Assembly (NCBI GenBank): GCA_014607495.2
Contig: CP053160.1
Coordinates: 5,084,001-5,148,000 of the forward strand
From: Carposina sasakii
Lineage: Eukaryota; Arthropoda; Insecta; Lepidoptera; Carposinidae
Direction: 5' to 3'
Length of the DNA stretch: 64,000 nucleotides
Of this stretch, positions 12,101 to 21,294 are shown one piece after another. The notes below the pieces were generated by a model. The model ran no database searches. It saw only the letters and a list, made by a program, of their open reading frames with translations, and was not told the origin of the DNA. Positions within the stretch are counted from its first letter, which is position 1; the number at the start of each line of letters is the position of its first letter. Both the position numbers and the translations under genes were made by a program.

Positions 12101-15100
12101 ATCCCATTTCGGAAAGTACAGCCGTGTGTGGGTGTGTGTTATTTTCCTAACTAAGGAACTCAGAGGCGTTCTCTCAAGCGATACCCCACTTTGGCAACAC
12201 ACCCGTGTGCATATGGACCTATGTATATTTGTTATATGTTATTTTCAGGTAAATTTCAAGCAATAAGTATCGGGATAAAGAGCTTTTCGTTTAAATGTGA
12301 GAAAACCTCACAACACGGGCGTGCTTGATGGAAACCGATAGGGAGAAAGCGTTGATAAGGTGACAAGTTTGACTTTGCTCTATGCTGGCTTGTAGATGGC
12401 TTCGCGCGAAGTTTAAACCTACATTCATTTTACCTACCACGTAACATAGTCTAAAAAATATACATTTAATACGTGTTTCGCGCTTTTATTGCTATAATTA
12501 GCACAAGGTAAAAACCCATCAATAAATACATCCTTATAAGTACAAATATCTGAAATATATATGTGAAATATCACTATTCTCATCATTGTGTACATTAATA
12601 CCTAAACATACATTAATCGTTCGTTACAATGTAGGTAAAAGTATAAACCGTTATCTTTGATATGCAATTTACTTTATCACGACTTACTGCGTGAACTATA
12701 CATAATGAACTTTCATTTTTCATAGCTACATTTCTATGTTTTCTTTCTTATCAAAATTTCTATATAAATTGATTTAATGGTCTATCTGAGTGAGGCCAAT
12801 GGTACAGCAAATACTTTTTCATCGTAAGTTAGTAAACAATACCAAACAAGAATGCTATTTCCAACAACATTCACAAAAATAAACAACTTTAGCCCATTTA
12901 AATGAATGGTAAGTAGGTAGGTATTGTTCATTGTAATTTGATGATGAAACCTATAGAAATGAGATGATGCAATTATGTCCGCGTCAGTTACGTGACAATA
13001 TCTGCTTATATTATATTAGTATTATTATTAGCATAATATAAGTAGATATCAATAATACTGTCCATGATATACTTAAGTACTACACGAACTGTATGATTAT
13101 CACTTGTGCCCTTTTTTCGGTTTTATAAAATGTAGCGCCTACAGAACTTATCAGCTAAAAAGCTAGATAAATTTTAATATCTAAAACAAAATATACCTAT
13201 ACATTAAGCATTATTCAATAACGTTATGACTAAGCGCAATATAATAATATTGTTTGGTCGGTTCATGCAGATAAATGAAATTGGAGCAACTGGCCAAATA
13301 AAGGCAATTTGTTATGCTCATAAACAGCTCCTAAACTCCTATAACCAATTTTCATTGGTAGATCATTCTTTTCATTCGTAAGGCTACTTATGACTGAATA
13401 AATAGCCGATTGACCGTTTATACCAACGTCAACATTGATCAAGGTGATTTACGGGCACGCATATGCGGAAAACGGAAGGTCAATGGGTTTCTAAATAAAT
13501 AAGTAAACGAGTCGAGTCACACTTATGTGTCGCATGTCGCTTGTACAAACATAACACACAGATTAGATGTGGATCCATTAATATCTTTCACACAAATCTT
13601 TGTTCCAGTCCAATCCAGTCGATTTTCTAAACCGGGACCATTTGATGGCGGCATATGACTGCTGTCTACATTGTACAATAAGCTTTTACTATCCTGGTAC
13701 GTTTGGGTTTATTCCCAGTGGGGACGAGTGGGAAAAAGTTTCGTACGTCTGGGTCCCCAGCAATGACGATTGGAACTTTCTATTTAATAAGAGACAATGT
13801 TTTTGATTAAAAATAATTGTAAAAACCGAGGTAATCGTCACCACTACGGACGATCGAAACTTTTTTCCCACTCGTCCCCAGTGGGGACGACAGGGTGGGA
13901 TGACCGGGAATAAACCTACGTTTGCTGGAAGTAATCTATTCTAGAGATAAGTTTAATCTCATTTTGTCAATTGACGACCGATTGGCGAAGTTGGTAGTGA
14001 TTTCTGCGCCTTAGACCCTGGGTTCTAATTCTAGTAGATACATTGATATAATGAGTATCGATGTTTCTTTAATTCTATGAATTGCTTAGTTAGTACCCAG
14101 TCCATACCTTAGGGTAGGTTGTTAATCTATACATATAATAAAAATGTAACGTATCGCTGTCTGTACATGGAAAATATATGAGAATAAATATTATAGGAGA
14201 CCTTTATCAACGCAATTGTGCCCAAAAGAATGATTTTTGAAATTTTTGTCTGTTTGTATGTGCGTTTGTGCACGCTAATCTCAGAAACGGCTGAACCAAT
14301 TTAGATGCAGTTTTCAGGAATATATTGTGACAGGTCCCACTTAACATTAGGCTACTTTTTATCCCGGATAATTTCGACATTTTCTTTTTTCTGTAGGTAG
14401 TGCACGCGGACGGAGTCGCGGGCGTCCACTACTTTTTAATAAAACTGTGTAGACCAGGGCTAGTGGCCGATACCTAGATACGCGCCACGATATTAACGTC
14501 TGGATCGATGTCATCGGGGCGCCGAACATGACCGTACGATACATCAATTCAGATATTGTGTGACATTGTACTAAGAACTATGTGTTTCATTTAATATTTG
14601 AAGAAGTAGGTCCGATAACATTCAACATGTAATTGGTAGAGTCGAGCTATCAGGCAGTTAACATGACATCTGATGTTAAAAAGGAAAAAAAAAAAAAAAA
14701 GAATGAACGTCTCTAGTGTTTAACGGTATCAACCTAAATGTAACGATTTCCAACCACGACAATTATGGTGGTATAGATACATACGCCATCCTACTGGTGT
14801 GCTAGCCCGGCAGGGGTGGCCAAAACGCGACTTATTAGTCGAAGGGGGCACATATCATAATGTGTGTACTTACTGAACTATGTGTTTCATTTAATATTTG
14901 AAGAAGTACCTATGTAATTGGTAGATTGCTCAGGGTGGCGTCAGTGAACGGTAAACCTTGTGATTAACCACGTCAGCCATCCCTGGTGTAGAAAAACTAT
15001 ATCAAGCTATGGTTGGTCTCACGATATATCAAGCTATGGTCTTTAGGAAAGCCGATGTGCTGAGTGTAAGGGCTGGGCTCGATGTTCGACAAGGGCGTCG

Positions 15101-17292
15101 GTAAAGCCGAGCCGAGGTCGCTCCACTCGGCTCCGGGCACCGAGTCGCGCTCCAACTCGTCCAGCAGACGAGGGTCGCGGACCACCGCCGCTAGAAACCC
15201 TAGGGCGATCAGGTGCAGCATCTGGAAACAATAGTCACATAGACACGCTCTGTGGAGGCCCTCAGCCTCATCTAGGGGACACACCGAACATAACTCAAGT
15301 GATGCTATGCTAAACGTGGCTGTAAGAACTCCTTTGTGACCCTATAGTTCTGGATACTCCATTTTGCCCCTACGCCAAATAGGCGCATAATAGATGTCGA
15401 GTTACGGAAACCAGCCCATACTTTACTGCTTTGGAACACAGCTTTATAATGTCATAGATATTATTAATAATTAAATGTTGATTTTTTTTTACAATTAGCT
15501 AGGCAAACATTTGACCGCCATCGTGCCTGATGTTAAGCAAGATGCGGCCAAGGGTGGTACATGTTTGCCTAGAAAGTGCCTATTCACTCAGAGTGAATCA
15601 CTCTAGCTTTGAAGATACCAATGTTGTAGTGCTCTTGTACTTATCTTAATTCTGTTGATCTTGTATTACCTATTAGCATTGTGGGGTCAGATATTAATGA
15701 TCAGTGACAAGTTGCTAGCTCATCACTTGAGGGTACACCCCTGAGTTTCTTAGTCTACTTATACAATATGCATGGAAGGAGATGCAGCTGATGCATTCCA
15801 GTAAAACCCCGCATGAGCATAGACAAGGCAGAGTTTTCTTACAGTAAAAGAAATTCAGTTCACTGGAGATTGTGATACTACTAGTGGCAATAAAAATGCA
15901 CATAACACATATTTTTAAAGTTGAAGTAAACAGCAAGGGAATGGCAATTGACTAGTGGACGCCCGAGACTTCGTCCGCGTGGACTGCAGAAGAAGCAAAA
16001 TGCAGTAATTATATGGGGTTTCCTGGGATTAAAAGTAGCCTATTTGTTAATCCAGTGTCAGCTAACTCCATTCCCAATTTTATTAAAACCGCTCCAGCCG
16101 TTTTTACATGAAAGAGTAACAAACATCTGTCCATCTATCCATACTCAAACTTTCGCGTTTATAATATTAGTAGGATGTAAACAGCAAGGGAATGGCAATA
16201 ATATATGATCACATAGATAACTTAGTATAAAATAGGGATGTTTACGGTTTTTTTATTTGCATTTACATCAGAAAGATCATATAATAAAAGAAACATTTGT
16301 GAAAGAAAAACTTTGCTAGTGTGAAAACTTTCCGGGATATAACTATTTCAAAATCACACTTTTAGACTTGCCAAAAAACGCTCCATACAAACGGCTACCA
16401 CAATTATGACGTCACTCTTTCGTAACTTGTATGCGCGTAAAAGAACTTTTGTTCTGCAGCTATTTTAAATATTGCGTTTATAAATATGGTCATAAAGCAA
16501 AAGTTACTGTAAATGATGCAGGTGGATATGTGATTTGTAATTTTCAATTGATTTTACATTTGAAAAATGGACTTGCCCACTTAACTTTGAAGGCTTATTA
16601 TTACCTCATTTGGAAACTTAATCAAATTGTAATTTTACAGATAGGTATGATTTTGATGAGTTATTCTGATAAGCATAAAATGTCATTAAAATTCAACCAT
16701 AGTAAACATCCCTATTGTATTTCATAGGTAGGTATACCACAATGCTAATCTAAATACACATAACATAGTATACATGATTCATTAAAATGCTTATAATATG
16801 AATGTACAAGTGTTACATATGTTTAAACAGTTGAGTTACACACCATACAATGCTATAATAACCTACCTATGGATAAAATAGTTACCTACTTAGCTTTGCC
16901 CATAATCATTCTGTTTTACAGTTTGAAGTTACATAACTATAGAATTTTGCATCTAACATTTCCATTGAAACAAATTTGCATAATTTATCCTGAAGAAAAT
17001 GAAAATATATGAAAGATTAAAAAGTAACATAAACAGTTTCAAGTACAAATGAAACATTTAAACAACCCATAGCATAATTGTATCTCTCAATAATACTACC
17101 ATAACCCCAGATTAAATACATATTATATTAGTATAGATAAGGATATCATATGAATTAGTCATAGTATGTCATGTTTATATTTACCAAATGCCATGTTCCC
17201 AGCAGGATGGTGCCAGAGCGCACATGGAGGCACATGCAGCACATCCATTCACTGTTGCGCTCGCTGCCGAGCTTTGGGCGAAACCGCAACAT
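9106..17292 (-). CDS. Lysosomal-associated transmembrane protein 4-like
   Basis: Six coding exons on the minus strand: 17185-17292, 15023-15221, 11741-11879, 10891-11047, 10041-10274 and 9106-9231. All have GT-AG borders and consistent phase, giving about 320 residues. Residues 18-36 hold the family signature CCMCLHVRSGTILLGTWHL running into the first membrane helix. Further helices lie near residues 107-125, 132-156 and 180-200, with the LLPFFCLQIFDF block before the third. The cytosolic tail carries LPAYEEAV and a PPSY motif (about 264-267). In LAPTM4/5 proteins such PY motifs bind NEDD4-type ligases for sorting to lysosomes. The family sits in late endosome and lysosome membranes and affects lipid, cation and transporter traffic. 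The start follows an acceptor by 5 nt, so a non-coding first exon lies upstream. The reading frame of the last exon is uncertain (see findings). Confidence 0.85.
9147..9231 (-). other. Last LAPTM4 exon, alternative reading frame
   Basis: The frame that agrees with the donor at 10041 gives a basic, cysteine-containing tail ending at 9106. Another frame of the same exon reads LETPATEAAPVANTVVML and ends at a TAA at 9147-9149. It looks more like a conserved acidic tail, but it would need two leftover bases from the previous exon, which the visible donor does not give. Confidence 0.35.
9431..9737. mobile_element. 307-bp inverted-repeat element rich in AAACTTG palindromes
   Basis: It begins CCCAGATAGCAATATAAACTTG and ends, read in reverse complement, as CCCGATAGCATGCACGTTTG, so the ends form imperfect terminal inverted repeats. 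Inside are repeated small palindromes: CAAACTTG-CAA-CAAGTTTG at 9456-9474, AAACTTGC-A-GCAAGTTT at 9533-9549, and another near 9570-9595. There is no coding capacity. It lies between the last LAPTM4 exon and the duplicated exon copy. Confidence 0.6.
9780..9881 (-). other. Duplicated LAPTM4 exon copy (candidate cassette exon 5b)
   Basis: 102 nt almost identical to the 3' part of exon 5 (10041-10140). It is bounded by an acceptor (TATACAG) and a donor (CCG followed by GTGAGT), and it is open in phase 0 at both ends. It would add 34 residues repeating the tail PDYSSLLPAYEEAV and continuing through the PY region. Its PY motif has changed from PPSY to LPSY, and EPVP has become EVIP. It can be included or skipped without shifting the frame. 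Nothing in the sequence shows whether it is used. Confidence 0.6.
9896..9925 (-). repeat. Second partial copy of the LAPTM4 exon 5 end
   Basis: About 30 nt repeating the last codons and the donor site of exon 5 (ATGGCGCCTGAGCC, then CCG and GTAAGT). No acceptor precedes it, so it is not an exon by itself. Confidence 0.6.
10391..10475 (-). repeat. Partial copy of the LAPTM4 exon 5 start and upstream intron
   Basis: About 80 nt match 10230-10305, including the acceptor region and the first codons of exon 5 (CCATGCGCAGGCAGTAGCCC on the plus strand), with scattered changes. With the copies at 9780 and 9896 it shows that both ends of exon 5 have been duplicated outward. Confidence 0.65.
10530..10800 (+). 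mobile_element. tRNA-derived SINE, diverged copy
   Basis: Shares blocks with the elements at 49893-50255 (plus) and 42000-42235 (minus): GCGCCTTCC, a weak B-box-like GTACGATCCCAGTTACG, then TTTTAATGTTGTAAAATTG, and a tail with CCATAATATCTCCTG. It lies in the LAPTM4 intron between exons 4 and 5. Confidence 0.6.
11468..11570 (+). repeat. Repeat family A copy
   Basis: Same block order as the copy at 2523: CCCTGCTATGCTAAAC, then GGCTACCCCATTACTGG and ACACAGCCG. It lies in an LAPTM4 intron next to a family B element. Confidence 0.65.
11580..11707 (-). mobile_element. Family B fold-back element, one end degraded
   Basis: The reverse complement matches the element at 23871-24018 over most of its length, including the GATTCCGGCAGTCACACTTA end and the TTATGTTAAGAAC centre. 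The other terminal repeat survives only as a short, altered piece (GGCAGTCAGTC). Confidence 0.7.
12063..12130 (+). repeat. Repeat family A fragment
   Basis: Short copy with GGCTGTGGGATCTCC, GGCTATCCCATTTCGG and ACAGCCGTG. Confidence 0.6.
12270..13690. other. LAPTM4 intron 2, no further feature
   Basis: AT-rich intron sequence with no exon or clear repeat that I can support. Confidence 0.45.
13701..13920. mobile_element. Fold-back element with GGGGACGAGTGGGAA arms
   Basis: The arms GGTTTATTCCC...GGGGACGAGTGGGAAAAAGTTTCG (left) and CGAAACTTTTTTCCCACTCGTCCCC...GGGAATAAACC (right) are inverted copies around an AT-rich centre. The right arm carries an extra piece that partly repeats GTGGGGACGA. 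No coding capacity. Confidence 0.65.
13975..14110 (+). mobile_element. tRNA-derived SINE-like sequence
   Basis: A-box-like GATTGGCGAAGTTGGTAGTG is followed 33 nt on by a B-box-like GGGTTCTAATTCTAG, then an AT-rich tail. This is the usual layout of lepidopteran tRNA-derived SINEs. It is diverged and I do not call it a tRNA gene. Confidence 0.45.
14130..14432 (-). mobile_element. Repeat family C copy
   Basis: About 300 bp running from CATATAATAAAAATGTAACG through GTGCGTTTGTGCACGCTAAT, CAGAAACGGCTGAACCA and TTTTTATCCCGGATAATTTCG to GCGGACGGAGTCGCGGGCGT. It is the inverse of the copy at 39994-40345. This is an abundant lepidopteran repeat; I do not assign its class. Confidence 0.75.
14578..14935 (+). 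repeat. Pair of direct repeats about 297 bp apart
   Basis: ACTATGTGTTTCATTTAATA plus the following TTTGAAGAAGTA occurs at about 14578 and again at about 14875, each followed by GTAATTGGTAGA. A poly(A) run lies between them near 14683. This may be an old tandem duplication or the two ends of a decayed element. Confidence 0.55.
15498..15575. repeat. Inverted CTAGGCAAACAT repeat
   Basis: CTAGGCAAACAT at the left is repeated in reverse complement (ATGTTTGCCTAG) about 50 bp on, around GTGCCTGATGTTAAGCAAGATGC. The block resembles a common lepidopteran repeat and continues to the right as GTGCCTATTCACTC. Confidence 0.55.
15700..15815 (-). repeat. Repeat family A (5' module), minus strand
   Basis: In reverse complement it reads GCGGGGTTTTACTGGAATGC, CAGCTGCATCTCCTTCC and AACTTGTCAC. 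This is the 5' module seen at 31268 and 46466. Confidence 0.65.
15950..16180 (+). mobile_element. Repeat family C copy, variant tail
   Basis: Begins ACTAGTGGACGCCCGAGACT, TCGTCCGCGTGGA and ends CAAACTTTCGCGTTTATAAT with ATTAGTAGGAT. It has the same head as the copy at 39994 but a different tail, one common in Lepidoptera. Confidence 0.7.
16231..16716. mobile_element. 486-bp element with AATAGGGATGTTTAC terminal repeats
   Basis: The 15-nt end at 16231-16245 is repeated exactly in reverse complement at 16702-16716. The interior is AT-rich. It contains one 98-codon ORF that looks accidental. It lies in the first LAPTM4 intron and is probably a non-autonomous DNA transposon. Confidence 0.6.
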
Positions 17293-17458
17293 GGTTACTG
17301 CAATGTATCATTAAATTATTCACACATATGATTTAATTCTACATGCAGCACAGTTTCACTCGAAATATTTATATGTGTGGGTTTAAGTGCCATAATCAAT
17401 CAAGTTGATATCATAAAATAGTAAGGATAGGTATCTACAAAAATCAATATTTAGAAAA

Positions 17459-18080
17459 ATATATATATATATATATTATGGAAAAATTTTTTCCCGGGAA
17501 AAAAGTAGGCTATGTGTTAATCATTTCACTAACTCCCAACCAAATATTAAAATCGCTCCACATTTTTAGAATTAACAAACATCCATCCATCCATATATTA
17601 CAAACTTTCGCGTTTATATTATATGAGGGGGCGTTGTATGCGAAGCCGGGCAGGTTGTTGTATAGACATTGTATGGGCTACTAACACTAAAGAATTTTTC
17701 TACGTTTCCTGAGATTAGCTCATATTAAAATTATAAAATAGTGGACCCCGCGACTTCGTCCAGTCAGAAAAGAACAAATGTCGATTTCAAAAAAATATTC
17801 CCGGGATAAAAAGTAGCCAGTGTTAATCAGGGTAATACATAAAATTTTATTAAAATCAGCATAGAAAGAGTAACACACAACATAAAAAATAATTGTATAA
17901 CGAACTCAGTACAACCTGTTTAATGATTTCTTTTTAATGCATGGTTTTATCACACAGAAATAAAAAGTATATGTTCTGTCTCAGTCTGTTGTCTGTACCA
18001 AATTTCATCAAAATCGTTAGTTTAAGCGGGAAAGCGTAACAGACAGACAGACAGAGTTACTTTCGATTTATAATATTAGT
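17459..18080 (+). repeat. Decayed family C copies and a short duplicated stretch
   Basis: After an (AT)n run at about 17459 comes a decayed copy with a CCCGGGAAAAAAGTAGGCTA block. A second copy starts at about 17740 (CCCGCGACTTCGTCC) and ends near 18075 with GACAGACAGACAGAG and TTATAATATTAGT. A block ACACAACATAAAAAATAATT near 17876 occurs again near 18230. Confidence 0.55.
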
Positions 18081-18600
18081 TGGGATATATTATGGAATTT
18101 TAAAAATTCATACCTTAGACAAGAATTAGAGAATAAGTTCATTGTATACTATACTTCGTTACTCATATTAAAACCCAAGTCAGCAAATATTTCAAGTATT
18201 CTGCCAGCAAATACATAACAGCATAGCACACAACATAAAAAATAATTGTATATCAGTTCAACCTCTTTTTAATGCCACAAAGTCATAAGTCTGTATTAGT
18301 TAGTGATTTGAGAGTGGATATTGAAAATCTCCATTTGAAGATAATATTTCTCCATTTGCGATGAACCTATACGAATACCAATAATTTATAGTGAAACCTA
18401 CAACTTACGTCAAAATCTATTCCCGGAATTGTTTTCATGCAGGTTTGAACTATTTACACAGCTACAGATGGTGAAAAGGTAAGGTTTTAGATGATTTTTA
18501 TAATTTATTTGTAATATTTGTGTAGCGCAAGCACAAGCAAGACAATTTCGAATGTCAAAATGTTTCATAATATGAAAGTTACATTCCAGAAAAACGCCTA

Positions 18601-18992
18601 TATATATCATACAGCCAATAGTCTAAGTAAAGTAAAAGTAGTTTTTCCATAATTTTTTATTTATGTAACTTTGGATAATGAATATGTAAATTTTTTACAC
18701 TGAAAGATTTTCATTGTTATTTCTTAAGTTTTGATTCTTTATAATGTCAGATCTTTTCCTAAACTTTTTAAAATGGTTTGGAAAATACTAAAATGAACTA
18801 AAGTGTAAATAACGCCACAGTTATTTAAAAAAAACTTTGACAATGACAGGTGTCTGTCTGACAACAAAAATGACAGCTGATGATGACTGATGCGAAGGTA
18901 CCTATAACTACAATATTTTTATTATTTCTTTAAATCCGTTTGTGTTTGCTTGCTTCTTTGTTTATCTATAATCTTGGAAACTTTCAGTTATA
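18601..18992. promoter_or_regulatory. Shared upstream region of LAPTM4-type gene and LAMTOR4
   Basis: The two genes are transcribed away from each other, and this stretch precedes the LAMTOR4 start. E-box-like CAGGTG and CAGCTG are seen around 18847-18877, but no CACGTG lysosomal (CLEAR-type) site. The non-coding first exon of the LAPTM4-type gene is expected somewhere between 17300 and here. Confidence 0.4.
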
Positions 18993-19396
18993 ATGGATAA
19001 AATACCAGACCAATTAGGTTACTTGGTTTTAACAGAAGAAGGCGCTGTCCTTGAATCCGGCGGGGACCTGGAAAACGACGAGCGTGTCGCAACTATTATT
19101 ACAGATCTTATCACTTTGTCTAATAAGTGAGTCAACGCATATTTCAATTTGTTCTTTCCAATTATTAATCTCTCTTTCTCATATAAGAGACCTTTTAAGA
19201 GCTGCCATATAATTAAAAGTTAAAACTTATTTGCTTCAGGGTTGATCCAGTGGCCTTCGACGCAAATGAACAGTTTAAGAAGATCTCAATCACTTACGAC
19301 GATCATTGGTTCGTGATATGTCTATCTGATAAGAAAATTTATATAGTAAAGAGAACAATACCTGTTTCAACAGAAAGTGCAGCAATTAATGTTTAA
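18993..19396 (+). CDS. LAMTOR4: Ragulator complex protein LAMTOR4
   Basis: Two exons, 18993-19126 and 19240-19396, joined in phase 2, give 96 residues. The N-terminus has the family motif [10 protein letters not shown], followed by [16 protein letters not shown] and a short roadblock/LC7-type fold ending in [14 protein letters not shown]4 pairs with LAMTOR5 in the Ragulator complex on the lysosome surface, which anchors Rag GTPases and mTORC1. The length matches the family (about 99 residues). The start ATG is the first in frame. No poly(A) signal lies between its stop and the RFT1 start 29 nt on, so the two are probably on one transcript. Confidence 0.93.
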
Positions 19397-19408
19397 GCCC
19401 TAATATTT

Positions 19409-19414
19409 ATGTAA
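19409..19414 (+). promoter_or_regulatory. Start-stop element ATG-TAA between LAMTOR4 and RFT1
   Basis: The only ATG in the 29-nt spacer is followed at once by TAA, 11 nt before the RFT1 start. Minimal ORFs of this kind can stall or recycle ribosomes and could tune translation of RFT1 after LAMTOR4. The site is seen; the effect is inferred. Confidence 0.4.
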
Positions 19415-19425
19415 TACCTATAACA

Positions 19426-21105
19426 ATGAGTCGAAACTTATTAATGAGTAGCCTTGAGAATGCTTCTTTCAACATCTTATTTCAGATTTTATTTCGGGTC
19501 ATAACATTTATTATAAATGCCTGGGTAATAAGAAATGTTGGCCATGAAGTACTTGGAATCATGAATGTCCGACTGTTATTGCTTGAAAGCACTATTTTGT
19601 TCTTAAGTAGAGAACCATTCAACAGAGCATGTTTAGGGCAGAAGGATGACTTTAGTTGGAGTCACATTATCAATCAGATATGGCTGTCAGTGCCAATATG
19701 TTGTGGATTGTCATTATTGTTTGTCTACATCTGGCTAAACTGGTTGCCATTAGGTAATCCAGAATATGCTTTCCAATATGCATTTGGTTGTTGGAGTGTG
19801 GCATTTTCCTGTGTATTGGAACTGTGCTCAGCTAATATGGTACTAATGGCACAACTCTACTGTTTTGTAAAGTTTAAAGTTGCACTTGACACTCTTCATA
19901 TTTTTGTGAGAACTGTTTTGTTTCTGTCCATTATTTTATATGATAGGTCCATGGCCTTGATAGCATTCTCTGTAGCACAAGTTGGTAGTATAGCTGTTAT
20001 AGTTATGAGCTATTACATATTTTTCTATTGGTATATTAAGAATAAACCTTTGTATGCCAAGGGAGCTCTCAAAAGCAAGATTTTTCCAAAATCTGTTTTG
20101 AAAAAATTGTACGACCATATGGATGATTTTAACTTTACATCATTAAAAGATTTTATGCCTAAGTACTTGGGCTCTGTGAATTCCACATTCAATAAAAATT
20201 TGGGAACATTAACTATAAGCTTTGCTAAGCAAGGTGTAGTAAAGCAACTTTTAACTGAAGGTGAAAAGTATGTAATGTCTGTGAGTCCCGTTTTGTCATT
20301 TAGTGAGCAAGCTACTTATGATGTTGTAAATAACCTGGGTAGTCTTGCTGCCAGATTTATTTTTAGGCCCATAGAGGACAGTAGTTATTTTTACTTTACA
20401 CAAATGGTTAATAGAGAGTTACCGCTACTAAAACAAGATCAGTACAAGATTCAAGAATCATGTACAGTTCTAATTCAAGTGTGCAAGACTGTCAGCTCTA
20501 TAGGGTTAATAGTCTTAGTATTTGGCCAAAGTTATTCCTATACATTATTATTATTATATGGGGGTCAGGCATTTGTTGCTAGTGGACTTCCGGTTCAACT
20601 ACTTAGAAGCCATTGCCTGGCCATAGTGTTGTTAGCTGTGAATGGGGTGACAGAGTGCTTTACATTTGCCACAATGACCAGTGCCCAGTTAAATAGCTAT
20701 AATTATCTAATGGTATTTTTTTCCATAAGTTTTCTATTTTTCTCTTATGTTCTTACATACATACTGGGGCCAGTTGGATTTATTGTTTCGAATTGTTTAA
20801 ATATGTTTGCGCGTATTTTGCATAGTATTCATTTTATTCAGAATAAATATAAAGACACTGGGTACAAGCCATTGGACGGACTGTATGTTGGCAAATTCTT
20901 TCTGATAACATTGTTTATTGCTGGGTGTATTTGCAAGATATCTGAGAATAAGATTTCGCGTGATTCTGTTATTACTCATATAGCTATTGGAGCTATTTGT
21001 TTCTTATTTGTTGTATTGTCGTGGGGATATGAGAATAGAGGGCTTATAGTTAAAACCTATAGAAAACTCACAAATAAAGACGATAAAAAGGCCTCAATAG
21101 ACTAG
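19426..21105 (+). CDS. RFT1: RFT1 homologue (dolichol-oligosaccharide translocation factor)
   Basis: Single uninterrupted ORF of 559 residues. It opens with the family block SLENASFNILFQILFRVITF and then VIRNVGHEVLGIMNVRL and LSREPFNRACL. About twelve hydrophobic segments run to the end, and it closes with a short lysine-rich tail. RFT1 is an ER multi-pass membrane protein of the MATE/MOP-type flippase superfamily. It is needed for Man5GlcNAc2-PP-dolichol to be available in the lumen for N-glycosylation; whether it is itself the flippase is disputed. The length fits the family (about 540). No intron is present, while both neighbours have introns. It follows LAMTOR4 by 29 nt with no visible promoter of its own, although one inside the LAMTOR4 intron is possible. 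Confidence 0.95.
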   Translation: MSRNLLMSSLENASFNILFQILFRVITFIINAWVIRNVGHEVLGIMNVRLLLLESTILFLSREPFNRACLGQKDDFSWSHIINQIWLSVPICCGLSLLFVYIWLNWLPLGNPEYAFQYAFGCWSVAFSCVLELCSANMVLMAQLYCFVKFKVALDTLHIFVRTVLFLSIILYDRSMALIAFSVAQVGSIAVIVMSYYIFFYWYIKNKPLYAKGALKSKIFPKSVLKKLYDHMDDFNFTSLKDFMPKYLGSVNSTFNKNLGTLTISFAKQGVVKQLLTEGEKYVMSVSPVLSFSEQATYDVVNNLGSLAARFIFRPIEDSSYFYFTQMVNRELPLLKQDQYKIQESCTVLIQVCKTVSSIGLIVLVFGQSYSYTLLLLYGGQAFVASGLPVQLLRSHCLAIVLLAVNGVTECFTFATMTSAQLNSYNYLMVFFSISFLFFSYVLTYILGPVGFIVSNCLNMFARILHSIHFIQNKYKDTGYKPLDGLYVGKFFLITLFIAGCICKISENKISRDSVITHIAIGAICFLFVVLSWGYENRGLIVKTYRKLTNKDDKKASID

Positions 21106-21178
21106 CATTCAAGCATAATTAAACTTATGTAAATTGTAAATAAGATTGTAATAATGTATGTTATTTTGGTTATGTACT

Positions 21179-21184
21179 AATAAA
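21179..21184 (+). terminator. Poly(A) signal of RFT1 / LAMTOR4-RFT1 transcript
   Basis: AATAAA 73 nt after the RFT1 stop; no earlier one is seen after LAMTOR4. Confidence 0.7.
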
Positions 21185-21215
21185 TAACTAAATATTATGT
21201 TATAGATCAGTTTTT

Positions 21216-21221
21216 TTTAAT
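21216..21221 (-). terminator. Poly(A) signal of CCZ1
   Basis: ATTAAA on the minus strand, 74 nt after the CCZ1 stop. Its cleavage site would fall close to or inside the RFT1 3' end. Confidence 0.5.
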
Positions 21222-21294
21222 TATATTATTACTTATAACGTTACATAATTGTATACCTAAAATATTATATCATTTGATAACTTAACAGAATTAT

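Noticed and set aside
11942..12266. Overlapping ORFs of 86 and 98 codons on opposite strands
   Set aside because: They lie in an LAPTM4 intron over a family A repeat fragment; no splice support.
16431..16727. 98-codon ORF
   Set aside because: It lies inside the inverted-repeat element at 16231-16716 and has no recognisable features.
18601..18992. Lysosomal CLEAR (CACGTG) element in the LAPTM4/LAMTOR4 upstream region
   Set aside because: I looked for CACGTG here and found none; only CAGGTG and CAGCTG are present.
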